Shown here piece after piece: positions 11,839 to 23,984 of a DNA stretch of 64,000 bases. Position numbers and translations under genes: made by a program. Every line of letters begins with the position of its first letter. The first letter of the stretch is position 1. This DNA comes from Cryptomeria japonica (Eukaryota; Streptophyta; Pinopsida; Cupressales; Cupressaceae), in NCBI RefSeq assembly GCF_030272615.1, contig NC_081413.1:561737010-561801009 (forward strand). Reading direction: 5' to 3'. The notes under the pieces were generated by a model, which searched no databases, had not been told where the DNA came from, and was given only the letters and a program-made list of their open reading frames with translations.

Positions 11839-11885
11839 TTTAGGGTTTAGGGTTTTTGCTATCGACCTGCCTGTTTCCTATAATG
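11839..11885 (+). promoter_or_regulatory. Candidate LTR core promoter: telo-box plus TATA-like site
   Basis: TTTAGGGTTTAGGGTTTTT (11839-11857) contains two plant telomere-type units. It is followed 22 bp later by TATAATG (11879-11885). The 3' LTR has the same arrangement with a better TATAAGG (17877-17883). Relative LTRs keep CTTATAAGG at the same place (about 36622 in E, about 61490 in G). Telo-boxes occur in many plant promoters. The transcription start has not been located. Confidence 0.5.
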
Positions 11886-12451
11886 TTGATGTTGAGTTTC
11901 TTTCTAAGGTTGTTGGAAAAAGTTGTGAGTGTGTATCCAAGGGAAGAGATACATGATTCTTGCCAGACCAAAGGAGAAAAGAGATACCTGCAAAGTAAAT
12001 GTGCAGAAGGAGAAGAGGAGCCAAAACAGATCTGCATTAGCATTGAGTGTTGTTACCAGATCATTGTAATTCCTATTGATCTCTAACCACTTCAATAGTT
12101 GTGAAATCCCTTAACAGGGTAGCCTTAACTGGGTTGATGCAAAATCCCCTAACAGGGTGGTCTTAACAGGCTTGATTCAAATTCCTTAACTAGGTAACTC
12201 AAGGTTAATGAGTTCTGAGAAGCTATAGAGCTCGGGAGATCCTTTAGCTATTGAGTTCTAGAAATCCTCTAACAAGGTAACCCTAACTGGGTTTAACCCT
12301 TAACCGGGTATTATAGCTATCCCTTAATCGGGTGATCCCTAACAAGATCAGTTCCTAGCAGAACCTATTGTAATGTCATTAACCGGACAAGGCTCCTAAT
12401 AGAGCAGACTTCAAAAGAGTTCAAAAGCAGCTTGTGGGTATTCATCCCCAC

Positions 12452-12480
12452 CGTGGTTTTTCCCAGTTGGGTTTCCACGT
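12452..12480 (+). other. Conserved LTR double hairpin (CGTGG...CCCA..TGGG...CCACG)
   Basis: The strand can pair CGTGG with CCACG outside and CCCA with TGGG inside. Counterparts occur in every copia-like LTR here, including those of the coding-deficient C/D family (about 49374-49402 in D left LTR, 61952-61981 in G; reverse orientation near 23010, 29390 and 31905). Conservation across families suggests an RNA-level role such as 3'-end formation or strand transfer. Confidence 0.6.
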
Positions 12481-12874
12481 GAAAAAATATGTGTGTCATG
12501 TGTGATGCTTTTATCTTGTGATGCTTTGTTATTACCTGTTGAGCATATGATGGTTCTATGTTTTATGCCTATCTATAAAGCATACTGAACTAACTGTTGT
12601 GATGATCAGAGGATAGTTTACCTGTTCATGAATGAGGGTGAAATAGTAGTGTTGTTTTGAGTTAAATGGAAAGATAAGTGTTCAACCGGTTAATGCTTCT
12701 TTTAGACACTCTTGGCTTTACCTGTTGTAGTCTGTATTGAACAGGTATTCCTGTTTTCCAGTTGTTTGGAGTATTTGTTGTCAAACCAGTTTTGGACTGT
12801 ATTTGTGTTTGTACTGATTCACCCCCCCTCTCAGTACCAGTTTGGTACTAGTGGTTCATCATTAAGTTATCAAT

Positions 12875-12886
12875 TGGTATCAGAGC
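12875..12886 (+). other. Element A primer binding site (initiator tRNA-Met)
   Basis: TGGTATCAGAGC, two bases after the 5' LTR, is complementary to the 3' end of plant initiator tRNA-Met (...GCTCTGATACCA), the usual primer of plant Ty1/copia elements. Confidence 0.9.
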
Positions 12887-12940
12887 AATCCAGGTCCTCT
12901 GTGTTGTAAGCTTAACCACTTCAGGAAAATATCCTAGTCA

Positions 12941-14138
12941 AATGATGAAGAGGGAAGGTCCAAAGTTTAACAAGGAAAATTTTACCATATGGAAAGACAT
13001 GATGAAGATATTCATCAAAAGCATGGGTGTTCAACACTGGAGTTATGTTGAAAATGTATATGTTGTTCCTGCCGATACTCTCACCGATGACCAAAAGAGA
13101 GAGATATAAGAAAATGGGCAAGTCAAGGAAGCCCTCATCAGTAGTCTATCTGACATTGAGTTTATTGATGTTTAGGACAAGGAAAATCCCAAAGAGGTAT
13201 GGGATTCTCTTGAAAATATCTATGGTGGTGATGAGCATGTAAAATAGGCTAAGGAAGAAAGCCTGAGAGGGAAGTTTGAAGACATGCGGATGATTGAAGG
13301 AGAGGACATTCAGCAGTATGGAATAAGAATCAAAATGGCTGTTGGAGAAATCAAGAGTGCAGGTGGCAAAATAGAAGATTCCACTGTGGTAAGTAAGGTC
13401 CTAAGATCCCTGTTGCCGGTCTATTCAATAAGGGTCACTGCTATTCAGGAGCTGAAATCAATAGACAAGTCTAAGGTATCCTTGGACTCCATCATAGCCA
13501 AGTTGATAGCCTATGAGCTGAATAGTTTTGATGGCAGTATTCAAAAGATAGAATCAGCATTTAAAGCCTCTGCTATACCATCCAGAAAAGGAAAAGAGGC
13601 TAGCACTAGTGGGGAACCTAATCAGAGCAAAGAAATGAATGATGAAGAGTTTCTAATGGAATTTGAAGCTCTTCTTGCCAAGAAATTTTCAAAAGGAACT
13701 GGTAAATACAAAGGTAAGCTACCTTTGAAATGTTTTTCCTGTAACCGAATAGGACATATTGCTATGAACTATCCTAATAGCGACAACAAGGATAAACCAA
13801 AAAGGTTCAAGAAATTCAAAGGAGGAAACCGAAGAAACTATTTTGTGGTAGTTGATCAAGGTGTCATAGATGAGGAATCAGAAGATGAAGAGAATGAAGA
13901 CATTGTGTTTGTTACTGTAAAGGAAGATGTGGTAGACAAGAAGGCTCTTGTCTCCCAGTTTGATAATTCAAATGAGTGGATCATTGACAGTGGCTATTCT
14001 CACCATATGACTGGTGACCAAAGCAAGTTTCTATCCTTGGAGGAGTATGATGGTGGTGTGGTTTGCTTTGGCAATGATGCACCATGCATGGTCAAAGGTA
14101 GAGGGTCCATCTCTGTGAATGGAAAGAGTAGTGCTTGA
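12941..14138 (+). pseudogene. Element A gag and protease
   Basis: The frame opens with MMKREGPKF at 12941, has stops near 13107 and 13173, then changes frame and is open from 13284 to 14138. The gag core is followed by a zinc knuckle CFSCNRIGHIAMNYP in which the last zinc ligand, normally Cys, is Tyr. An acidic stretch leads to the protease motif WIIDSGYSHHMTGD, where the catalytic D-S-G is kept. The stop at 14136-14138 comes from a one-base insertion (compare 56942-56975 and 63598-63630, which read through). It is the best preserved gag in the window but not intact. Confidence 0.9.
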
Positions 14139-14140
14139 CA

Positions 14141-15789
14141 ATGTGTACTGGGTTGATGGTCTTAGACACAACCTTCTAAGTGTTGCTCAACTAAATGACA
14201 GTGGCCTCACTCTGCAATTCAAGAATGGAGTTTGTAGAATCAAAGGAAAAGATGGTAAATTGGTAGCCACTCGAATGTAGACCAAAGGTAACCTATTTCA
14301 GTTGAATGCAAATGTAAGTACCTATCTTATGGCTAAGCTTGATGATAGTTGGATATGGAATAGGAGACTCTGTCTTGTAAACTTTGATAACATTGTAAAG
14401 GCTAGTAAGATCAAGGCAATTAGAGGGTTGTCGGTGCTAAAAAAATTGGATAATACCCTATGTAGAGAGTGTCAATTTGGGAAAATGTCTTCCTCAACTT
14501 TTAAAGGTAAATCTTTCACTGCTGACAACTCGCTTGATCTTGTACATACTGATTTGTGTGGTCCTATGAAAACTAGGAGTGTGTAGGGTGATAGGTACTT
14601 CATGATCCCCACTGATGATTGCTCAAGAATGATGTGGGTCACATTCTTGAAAGGCAAGTCTGAAGCCTTTGGGAAATTCAAAGCTTTCAAAGCATTAGTG
14701 GAGAAGGAAAGCGATAAAAGGATTAAGTGTCTCAGAATTGATCAAGGAGGGGAATTCACTTTCGGTGAATTCAACAAGTATTGTGAAGAATTTGGCATCA
14801 AGAGATAGTTGTCTGCCCCCCAGACTCCACAGTAGAATGGCCTAGTAGAGAGGAATAACTAAACTATAGTTGAAGCAGCTAGAACCATGTTGATTCAAGG
14901 AAAGGTAGCTCACACCTTTTCGAGAGAAGTGGTGAGCACTGCAGTCTACACTATGAACTGGGTACTCATCAAAAAAGGTAAGGACAAAACTCTTTATGAG
15001 TATTGGACTGGTAAGACACCTATGGTTAGCTACTTTAAGGTATTTGGTAGCAAATGTTACATCAAGAGGAGTGAACATCAGGGCAAATTTGAAGCTAAAA
15101 GTGATGAGGGAATATTTCTAGGATATTCCACCAAGAGTAAAGCTTTCAAGTCCTACAACAATAGGACTCAGAGAATTATGGAAAGTATCAATGTAAGAGT
15201 TGATGAATCCTCTAAGAAAACTAAGGAAACCAGTAGTGAGCAAGCTATAAATGAACCGGTTGCAACCCTTTGGGTACCGGTTGTTAGCCAACCAAGTACT
15301 AGTAACAGTGTCCCTGAACCGATGAATGCTGATACTGATCAAGATGAGGATGAAGAAGAAAAGCAAGAAGAACCAGTTAAGACCATTCCTTGGTATGTCA
15401 ACTTGAATCATGATCCTAAGCAGATCATGGGTGAGAAGGATGCAGGAATCCTTACAAGAAGAAAGATTAGAGAAAACTCATGTATGATCTTTGAATTTGA
15501 GCCTAAATCATTCAAAGAGGCTCATAAAGATGAAGACTGGATCAAGGCAATGGAAGAGGAACCTGATCAGATAGAGAAAAATGGTACATGGTCCTTGGTA
15601 CCCAGACCTGAGCATAAAAATGTCATTGGCACCAAATGGGTGTTCAGAAACAAGTTGAATGAGGATGGCATAGTGATTAGGAATAAAGCTAGATTGGTAT
15701 GCAAAGGATATGCTCAAGAAGAAGGAGAAGACTATGGAGAAACCTTTTCTCCTGTAGCTAGATTGGAAGGAGTTCGTATGCTTCTTTAA
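14141..15789 (+). pseudogene. Element A integrase and start of RT
   Basis: In frame 1: pre-integrase segment (DDSWIWNRRLCLVNFDNI, LCRECQFGK), then integrase core with [23 protein letters not shown] and the region around VERNN. A conserved FKVFGSKCYIKR / EGIFLGYS segment and a low-complexity acidic spacer (QDEDEEEKQEE) follow. RT begins at DWIKAMEEE, GTKWVFRNK, ARLVCKGYAQEEG and [13 protein letters not shown]. In the zinc finger the second His of the usual H-x-R-L-C-H pattern is Leu (RRLCLVNF). Several TAG stops stand where Gln (CAG) is expected (APQTPQ*NG; RSV*GDRYF). Frame is lost at 15789. Confidence 0.9.
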
Positions 15790-17020
15790 AAGGTTCAATG
15801 TATATCAAATGGATGTAAAATCTGCATTCCTAAATGGTGTACTTGAAGAGGAGGTATATATAGAGCAACCAGATGGGTTTTCCCTATCTGAAGATAGTGA
15901 TATGGTGTGCAGGATACATAAAGCATTATATGGTCTAAAGCAAGCACCTAGGGCATGGTATGAGCACCTACATTCCCATCTTGTGAAGATTGGATATGAG
16001 AGAACAAGTGAAGATAGCATTATCTACTTGAAGTTTGAAGGAGATCAGATCCTGATTTATGAGGTTTTTGTTGATGACATTATCTTTGGAGGAGATGACA
16101 AGATGAGTCATCAGTTTGTTGATGAGATGAAGAAAGAGTTTGAGATGTCACCCATAGGGGAGATTAAGTTCTTCATTGGACTGCAGATCCAGTAGATGGA
16201 AGATGGAATCTTTATCACTCAGTCCAAATATGTCAAAAAGGTATTGAAGACCTTTGGCATGGAAGATAGAAAACCGATTGGTACACCGATGGTGACTAGT
16301 TGCAACTTGACAAAAGAGAATGATTCTGCACTAGTTGATGAGAAGGAATACCGATCAATGATTGGTAAGTTGCATTATGTAGTGCATAGAAGACCGGATA
16401 TTGCACATGCAGTTGGCATTACTACAAGGTTCCAGAAGAGTCCCTGAGAATCCCACTTGATTGCAGTCAAACGGATTCTTAGGTATCTGAAGGGAACAGT
16501 TGAGTGTGGATTGTGGTACCCATACAACAATGATTTCAATTTGAAAGTGTTCTCAAATGCTGATTGGGTAGGTAATGTGGATGACTGAAAGAGCACAACT
16601 GGTGGTGCATTCTTTCTTGGTGGTAGACCAGTCTCATGGATGAGTAAAAAGCATAGTTGTATCTCTCAGTCTACAGTGGAAGTGGAGTATGTTGTAGCTT
16701 TCATGAACTGCACTTAGACAATTTGGATGAAGCATGTACTGGAAGGCTTCAAAATCCCTATATCTGAATTGGTAAGTATATTCTATGATAACACAAGTGC
16801 TATCAATATATTAAAGAATCCGATTTTACATTCTAGAACCAAGCATTTTGAGCTTAAGTATCATTTCTTGAGGGAAAAGGTTTAGAATAAAGAGATTGCA
16901 CTAGAGCATGTGTCCAGTAAGGAGTAGTTAGCAGACATATTCACCAAGCCTCTCCCAAAGACTACATTTGTGCATTTAAGAGGTGAATTGGGGGTACTGC
17001 CCCTTCAGGAGGTGAACTAA
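15790..17020 (+). pseudogene. Element A RT core and RNase H
   Basis: In frame 2: [34 protein letters not shown], and the polymerase catalytic box [12 protein letters not shown] (YVDD is typical; F-V-D-D here). Then IGLQIQ with a TAG at 16193-16195, GTPMVTSCNL and the RH region SNADWVGNVDD*KSTTGGA. A later block is SRTKHFELKYHFLREKV, followed by LADIFTKPLPK. The first RNase H acid of the usual D-A-D-W motif is Asn. Stops at 16195, 16447, 16588 and later are mostly TAG or TGA at expected CAG or CGA codons. It ends with TAA at 17018-17020. Confidence 0.9.
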
Positions 17021-17250
17021 AAGTAATTGTTCCATATCAGTCAGGTATTGGAAAGACAAATTTTTGGTTGATTGATGTGTTGAAGGATGCTACTCCTCAG
17101 GGGGAGCAACATGATGGAACAGAGATGCTTATACCTCCACTTTGGCATTATTGTCAAAGGGGGAGAAGGCATGAAGCAAAAAGATATCTGCAGCAAATGG
17201 GGGAGAAGATGTGAAGTGGAGAAGATATCTTTGTATATTGCCATCAATGC
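17021..17250 (+). other. Element A 3' untranslated region
   Basis: About 230 bp between the pol stop and the polypurine tract. CAAAGGGGGAGA-like words recur (about 17155, 17200 and 17251), so extra polypurine runs lie upstream of the functional one. No coding motif. Confidence 0.6.
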
Positions 17251-17263
17251 CAAAGGGGGAGAT
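17251..17263 (+). other. Element A polypurine tract
   Basis: The purine run AAAGGGGGAGAT directly abuts the 3' LTR. The same tract precedes the 3' LTRs of B, C and D. Confidence 0.9.
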
Positions 17264-18872
17264 TGTTGGCATTATGTGAACCGGCATGAAGACATAATGA
17301 TATTGTATGTTGTCATTGATGTCAATATGAGACATGGTGTGAATCAGCACATGTGATAGGTGAAAAGAGAGAGGAACCGACATATGTATGAATTGGTTTA
17401 TATGCCAAAGTGAAGCGGCATATTTGTTCAAGATGAACCGGTATGCAGTTACAAGAACCGGCACATAGAAGCATTGTGTTACTATCAGTTGGTAGGTAGT
17501 TCACACTTCAGGATTTCCAGTTGGAGCACCTCAAGCCTGTGTGACTCAATCAGTGATCTTTGTGTGATGATTAGCACTATAATGGAGAACAGGTCATGTT
17601 GCCATGTAAGCTTTCTGTGTGTGAAGGATCTTGCATGAAGAAGACTATTCCTATCTACCTTGGGAATGTGCGAAGTCTGTCAAACGGTGATAATGCGTGA
17701 TGGGTTATCAGCCGCTATGAAATTGGTGGAAAATGGATGATGGAGAATGCCTTGAGATCGATTCAAGATTGTTGCATTTAAAGCAGTATGATTCAACGGT
17801 CAGGATTGAACCACTTGAATTGCTTAACCTAACAGGTTTAGGGTTTAGGGTTTTTGCTATCGACCTGTCTATTTCCTATAAGGTTGATGTTGAGTTTCTT
17901 TCTAAGGTTGTTGGAAAAAGTTGTGAGTGTGTATCCAAGGGAAGAGATACATGATTCTTACTAGACCAAAGGAGAAAAGAGATGCCTGCAAAGTAAATGT
18001 GCAGAAGGAGAAGAGGAGCCAAAATGGATCTACATTAGCATTGAGTGCTGTTATCAGATCATTGTAATTCCTGTTGATCTCTAACCACTTCAATAGTTGT
18101 GAAATCCCCTAATAGGGTAGCCTTCACTGGCTTGATGCAAAATCCCCTAAGAGGGTGGTCTTAATAGGCATGATTCAAATCCCTTAACTAGGTAAGTCGA
18201 GGTTAATGAGTTCTGAGAAGCTATAGAGCTCAGGAGATCCTTTAGCCATTGAGTTCTAGAAATTCTCTAACAAGGTAATCCTAACCGGGTTTAACCCTTA
18301 ACCGGGTATTATAGCTATCCCTTAACCGAGTGATCCCTAACAGGATCGGTTCCTAGCAGAACCTATTGTAATGTCTTTAACTGAACAAGGCTCCTAACAG
18401 AGCGGACTTCAAAAGAGTTCAAAAGTAGCTTGTGGGTATTCATCCCCACCATGGTTTTTCCCAGTTAGATTTCCACATGAAAAAATATGTGTGTCATGTG
18501 TGATGCTTTTATCTTGTGATGCTTTGTTATTACCTGTTGAGCATATGATGGTTCTGTGTTTTATGCCTATCTATAAAGCATACTGAACTAACTATTGTGA
18601 TGATCAGAGGATAGTTTACCTATTCATGCATGAGGGTGAAATAGTAGTGTTGTTTTGAGTTAAATGAAAAGCTAAGTGTTCAACCAGTCAATGCATGTTT
18701 TAGACACTCTTGGCTTTACCTGTTGTAGTCTATGTTGAACACGTATTCCTGTTTGCCAGTCGTTTGGAGTATTTGCTATCAAACCGGTTTTGGACTATAT
18801 TTGTGTTTGTACTGATTCATCCCCCCCCTCTCAGTACCGATTTGGTACTAGTGGTTCATCATTAAGTTAGCA
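17264..18872 (+). repeat. Element A 3' LTR
   Basis: Same layout as the 5' LTR, 1,609 bp, ending TTAGCA where the 5' LTR has TTATCA. The target duplication TCAAG follows at 18873-18877. Confidence 0.95.
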
Positions 18873-18877
18873 TCAAG

Positions 18878-19584
18878 ACCATGACACTTATTCCTCATTT
18901 TCATACCATGATCTACAATGAGATCTTAAATTATTTTATACCAACCCTAAGGCCTAAACCAATTAGGTCAACCCACTAAAACATATTACAATAAGATCAT
19001 TACATAAATCTATATTACAATGATATGACATGTCGGCTTAAGACCAAAACAATAATAACCAATCCATAGAACATCCTGAAACATCCCAGTAACATGTATA
19101 GTACACATTAATATGATACCGGTCCATAGCCTATATATCCACCAGACCTATTATGGGTCCACCACGCCAAAGTGATGTCTCCACCTTGTTGAAGCATGAT
19201 TAGAGAACATCTTAAACATCTTGAAAGCCACACCAACACTACTTATGCATCCAATCAAGATTCCTTAGTGAAAGCTCTACCAGTAAAACCTTAGACCAAT
19301 GTCAGTAACGGTTTATAAGAGTGTATGATAGCATCTGATTACCAAGTCAATACCAACTGACCAAAACATGCTCTAGGACCAAAACATGCTCTAGGAACAT
19401 GTAACACATAAAATCAAGCATACTCCATTGATCCAAACATGTCAGAGGTGTCCAACAGATAGTTGCTTCTGCCAATAACACTAGATCTTCTACTGGTAAC
19501 CAAAACCTGTCTGTCAGTAACCAACCGTAACATCTAGTGTTGCCATCAATGCAACACATAGTCAATTCATCCTTAATGCCAACA
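18878..19584 (-). repeat. Element B 3' LTR, remaining part
   Basis: Continues the B LTR after the A insertion (ACCATGACACTTATTCC...) and ends AATGCCAACA at 19584. The two parts total about 1,270 bp against 1,256 bp for the other B LTR. Confidence 0.92.
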
Positions 19585-19600
19585 ATCTCCCCCTTTGGCT
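19585..19600 (-). other. Element B polypurine tract
   Basis: ATCTCCCCCTTTGGCT on the plus strand reads AGCCAAAGGGGGAGAT on the minus strand, next to the 3' LTR. Confidence 0.88.
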
Positions 19601-19989
19601 TTTGTGGCAACACTAGATGTGATAAACATCTAAGTACCAAGAAATCCCAAACAAGTCTCTCCCAATGGAAGACAACCAACAAACTCCCCATTTGAGTAAT
19701 ATCTCTGTAAAGTTATGAATTTCTTTTTCACCTCACTATCTCTCCCCATTTGTCATCAATACCAAAAAAATATCAAAGAAAGAATGTAAACCTCTGAATA
19801 TCAAAGTTGACCACTCCCCCTGAGTAGTAGCACCACTCATCAGTGTCATAATGAATTCTATCTCTGATAATGAATGCCAGACCGATGATAAACAACATCA
19901 ATCAAGTCTCTATCAGAGAGGAAAAAACTCCTAACCTATCTCTCAAATATTCAAATGATTCTTTAGATAGTGGTTTAGTGAATATATCT

Positions 19990-21500
19990 GCAATCTATTC
20001 TTTAGTATTCACATAAACCAATTTGACTTCCTTTCCTTCTATGTTGTCCTTCAGAAATTTATACTTTATTGATATATGCTTAGTCTTAGAGTGAAATAAC
20101 AGATTCTTAGACATGTCGATACCTGCAGATTTATCATAGTAGATAACTACCGGTTCACTATAATTTAGCTTGATATCCTTCAACATTTGCTTCATCCACA
20201 AGACTTGAATGCAATTATCTATTGTTGCAACATACTCAACTTCTGCAGTAGATAAAGAAATGCATGACTATTTTTTGCTGATCCATGAAACTAGTTTCTT
20301 TCCAAGGAAGAAAGCTCCACTAGAAGTGCTCTTCCTATCATCAGTATCTCCTACACAAACTGAGTCATTATATTCACATAAAGTGAAACCATCATTGCTA
20401 GAATATCATAAGTCATATTCTGTTGTTCCTTGCAAATACCTGAATATCCTCTTTACTGCACATTCATGATTTTTTTAAGGATTACTTTGATATCTTGAAA
20501 CAATACTTACTGCATTCATAATATTCAGTCTAGTGTGATTTAAATATAGCAAGCCATCGATCGTAGACTTATACCTTATCGGATTTACCAGTGTATAAGT
20601 ATCCTTGATAGATAGTTTCTCACTTGTCACCATAGGACTACTTACCAGTTTGGAAGTATCCATACCAAACTTCTTCAACAATTCCCTTAGATACTTATTT
20701 TGACAGATAAAAATGCCTTTGTCAATTTGAGTAATCTACAAACCTAAGAAAAATTTCATCTCACCAATCATGGACATTTCAAATTCATTCTTCATGTTTT
20801 TAGCAAATTCCATGCACAATTTATCTTCTCCTCCAAAAATGATATCATCAACAAATACTTTAATAATCAGAATATCATCATCAGTAATTTTATAATATAA
20901 ATTATATCAACACTGCCTTTAGTAAAACCAAGCTTCAAAAGATATTTATTCAGCCTTGCATACCAAGCTCTAGGAGCTTGTTTCAATCCATATAAAGCTT
21001 TCTTCAATCTACAAACCATATCTTTATCATCTATCAATGAAAATCCATCAGGTTGCTCAATGTATACTTCTTCCTCAAGTTCACCATTCAAAAATGCACA
21101 TTTAACATCCATTTGATAAACCTTATAGTTCTTATAAGCTACATAGGCAAGAAATAGTCTAACAACTTCAATTTTGGCTAAAGGTGCAAATATTTCACCA
21201 TAATCAATTCCTTCCATTTGAGAATATCCTTTACAAACCAATCTAGTCTTGTTTCTTACAACTTGACCATCCTCATTTAGTTTATTCCTAAAAACTCATT
21301 CAATTCCAATAACATTCTTATTTTTAGGTCGAGGAACTAAAGTCCAAGTCTCATTCTTCTCTATCTAATCTAATTCATCTTTCATAGCCTTTAACCAATG
21401 TTTATCCTTATAAGCTTTAATAACAGATGTCGGTTCAACTAGAGAAATAAGACATACCTCTTCATTTGCCAGTCTTCTTCTTGTCATAACTCCTTTGTAC
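19990..21500 (-). pseudogene. Element B RT and RNase H
   Basis: Minus-strand fragments in copia order: ARLVCKGY-like start, [56 protein letters not shown] (to about 20900), then the catalytic box [13 protein letters not shown] (about 20820-20860). Further on are LKKFGMDTSKLVSSPMVTS, DDRKSTSSGAFFLGKK, YYDKSAGIDMSKNLLFHSKT and IADIFTKPLSKE. RT is frameshifted just before the F-V-D-D box and RNase H has stops, so the copy is inactive. The order and spacing match element A at lower similarity, so B is a different copia family. Confidence 0.9.
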
Positions 21501-21556
21501 CTATCTCCAATGATTTGATCTTCAAAATGATTTAATCTTACATACCTTGGTGTCTT

Positions 21557-22814
21557 CTAAACTTTAGGTTCATTGCTCTGATCATCAATCACAGTTGAGT
21601 TATTAGACTGTGCCAGTGTATCTATCTTAGTGTCATGTACCAGTTGAGGCATTGCTGGTTTAGTTATGATCATTTCCACTATCGGTTCCTTTTCATATGA
21701 TATAGATTGATTTATGTATTGCTCATCCACTTTCACATTAGCACTCTCCACAATTTTGTGCAATATTTTGTTATAACATCTATATGATTTACTTTGAATT
21801 GAATAACCAAGAAATATCCCTTCAACACATCTAGGATCAAACTTTCCACTTGAATCATCTCTTTTGATATACCATTCACTTCCAAAAATTCTGAAATATT
21901 TAATAGTAGGTGTATGTCCAAACCATAATTCATAAGGGGTCTTACCGGTTTCACCTTTGATGTGAACTATGTTGAATGTGTAGACTATTTTACTCACTAC
22001 TTCTCTCCAGTAGATGTGAGGTAATTGGGCTTCCATCTTCATAGATCTTGCTGCATCCAAGATGGTTATGTTCTTTCTTTCCACTACTCCATTATGTTGA
22101 GGAGTCTGAGGTGCAGATAATTGTCTCCTAATTCCATTTGTCTCACAATAACTATTAAATTCATGAGAAGTGAACTCACCGCCTTGATCTAGTCTTAGAC
22201 ATTTTATTTTCAATCCAATTTTTGTTTCAACCTTTGCTTTAAAGATCTTGAATTTCTCAAAGGCTTCATACTTCTCCCTACAAAACTTACCCACAACATC
22301 CTAGAATAGTCATCAATAATCAACATGAAATACCTATCACCTTGAAAGCTTCTAGCCCTTGCAAGACCACATAAGTCAGTGTGAATAAAATCAAGTACAT
22401 CATTAGATTTATCATGTATGCTCTTAAAAGAAGTTCTAACTTGATTTCCCAATTGGCATTCCTTACATACCGGATTATGAGGCTTCATAATCTTAGGTAT
22501 ATCTCTAACTAACTTAGTTGAACTGATCTTAACAATATAGTCAAAATTAACATGACACAACCTCTTATGCCATAGCCAACTCTCATCAATATGAGCAATC
22601 AAACATGTCTTGTTACCTGTGTTCAAGTGAAAGATATTACCTCCAGTCTAAATACCGATACAATCTCCAAACCAGTCTTGTTAATGATTTTGCATTATCT
22701 ATCTTTAAATTGAAGTTCGAAACCCTTTTCCACCAATTGACCAACACTCAAACGATTATGCTTTAAACCTTCTACATAATAGACATTATCAGTATTATGC
22801 TTACCATCCAGAGA
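21557..22814 (-). pseudogene. Element B integrase
   Basis: Reading on the minus strand from the C insertion: YYVEGLKHNRLSVGQL, then the zinc finger ESWLWHKRLCHVNFDYI and VCKECQLG (His and Cys ligands all present), FIHTDLCG, MLIIDDYSRMLWVSF and, after a frameshift near 22290, LRLDQGGEFTSHEFNSYCE, APQTPQHNGVVERKN and FRIFGSEWYIKR...EGIFLGYS. Zinc ligands and the visible D, D and E residues are kept, so this is the best integrase relic in the window. The frameshift and the nested element make it non-functional. Confidence 0.9.
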
Positions 22815-22819
22815 AATAG

Positions 22820-23984
22820 TGATGAATAATAAGAGGGGGAGTGAATTAGTATGCCCAAAAATACTGTAAACAAACTTTTAAACAATTTAGTAGATAACCG
22901 GTACATCAGACTCACTAATAAACCGATTAACTAAATAAATGCAAACCAAATAGAAAACAAAGAATTCACCCACAAGAGCACAATCACCATAATAGAAGAT
23001 ATTTGATGTGAAACCCAAATGGAAAAAAACCACGGTGAGCAAAAACTCACAAGTAACTATCTGCAAAATAGTAACCAAACTGGTTAAGGCTAGACCGGTT
23101 AAGGTCATACAATGTTCTTCACTAGAACAAATCCTATTAGGAATCTAGATCTCTATTAGGAAATAAGTCATGTTAAAGACTACCTTGTTAAAGGATTTCA
23201 GATCCACAGTTGTGAACCACCTTGTTAGAGGATTTCTAAAGGCTTTGTTGAGCCTACCTGGTGAAGGGTTTCAGACTTGTTGAAGATATTAGTAATCAAC
23301 AAGTGAATGATCTAGATGCTCGTACAGTATGATTAGTTAGATCCTTGAGAGCTCATTGTTAATGCATCTCAGCATTACTTCAGTCTTCAATATCTCCACA
23401 CTCTATCTCTTCACATAGACCTAATCTTCTCTTCAATGATCGCACATAACCTTTTCTCTTCTATGTCTGACATATCACACATCTCACATGCAAACCCTAG
23501 ACATGATGTCCTTATAAATGAAACTGATTTCATGTCGGTCCAATAGGATTAGACTAAAATTTCATAGGTTCAGTGCATCTAGACACATTTGGTAACACAA
23601 AACAAAATCACTGCCAAAGTGTCGGTGGATGATAACTCATCACACATTATAGTAATACCAGTTGGTAACTCATCATAGAGTAATACCTGTTAATATAATA
23701 TATCGATTCGGGTTGTCAAAAAAGAAGACTGGTAGATCATAGTGTTCCGATCAAAAGTGAACTACTGCTTGGTTCCTTCGTATTGCTTGAGCTCCTCAAA
23801 CCATTTGGGATCCTCATACAATCTGTGACCGGTAAACCATTTTCTGCATAATACCGATAGTCTAAAGACTATACATTCAATAATACACAATATTGGTTGG
23901 AACAATTACTGGTTGAGCAAAACTCATACATCAAGAAAGTGTGTGTCCATCAATGACAATCAAAACATCATCAAAATGCCAACA
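22820..23984 (-). repeat. Element C 3' LTR
   Basis: On the minus strand it runs TGTTGGCATTTTGATGATG... to ...TTATTCATCA. It contains the shared hairpin and CCTNTAACAAGG motifs of the copia LTRs here, and a TATA-like CATTTATAAGGACATC near 23510. Confidence 0.92.

Larger units (their letters stand above)
11265..12872 (+). repeat. Element A 5' LTR
   Basis: Begins TGTTGGCATTATGTG and ends GTTATCA immediately before the primer site. From left to right it holds a U3 array of GAACCGGCATATG-like units, a telo-box, a TATA-like site, a cluster of CCCTTAACMGGG mini-hairpins (about 12108-12332), a conserved double hairpin (12452-12480) and a terminal ATTCACCCCCCC block. Confidence 0.95.
11265..18872 (+). 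mobile_element. Element A: near full-length Ty1/copia retrotransposon
   Basis: A 7,608-bp element with two LTRs of about 1,608 bp (TGTTGGC...TTATCA or TTAGCA). It has an initiator-tRNA-Met primer site, a polypurine tract, and the perfect 5-bp duplication TCAAG at 11260-11264 and 18873-18877. It inserted in the 3' LTR of B. The internal region encodes gag, protease, integrase, RT and RNase H in copia order, but with stops and two main frame changes, so it is not autonomous now. LTRs differ at about 10 sites in the first 220 bp by eye, mostly C/T and G/A changes. Confidence 0.95.

Noticed and set aside
11839-11857. Interstitial telomere
   Set aside because: Only two TTTAGGG units, repeated at the same LTR position in several copies, so it is an LTR motif and not telomeric DNA.
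11265-18872. Element A as a currently active retrotransposon
   Set aside because: Two frame changes and multiple stops in gag and pol, and an altered RNase H acid residue. It could only move if supplied in trans.
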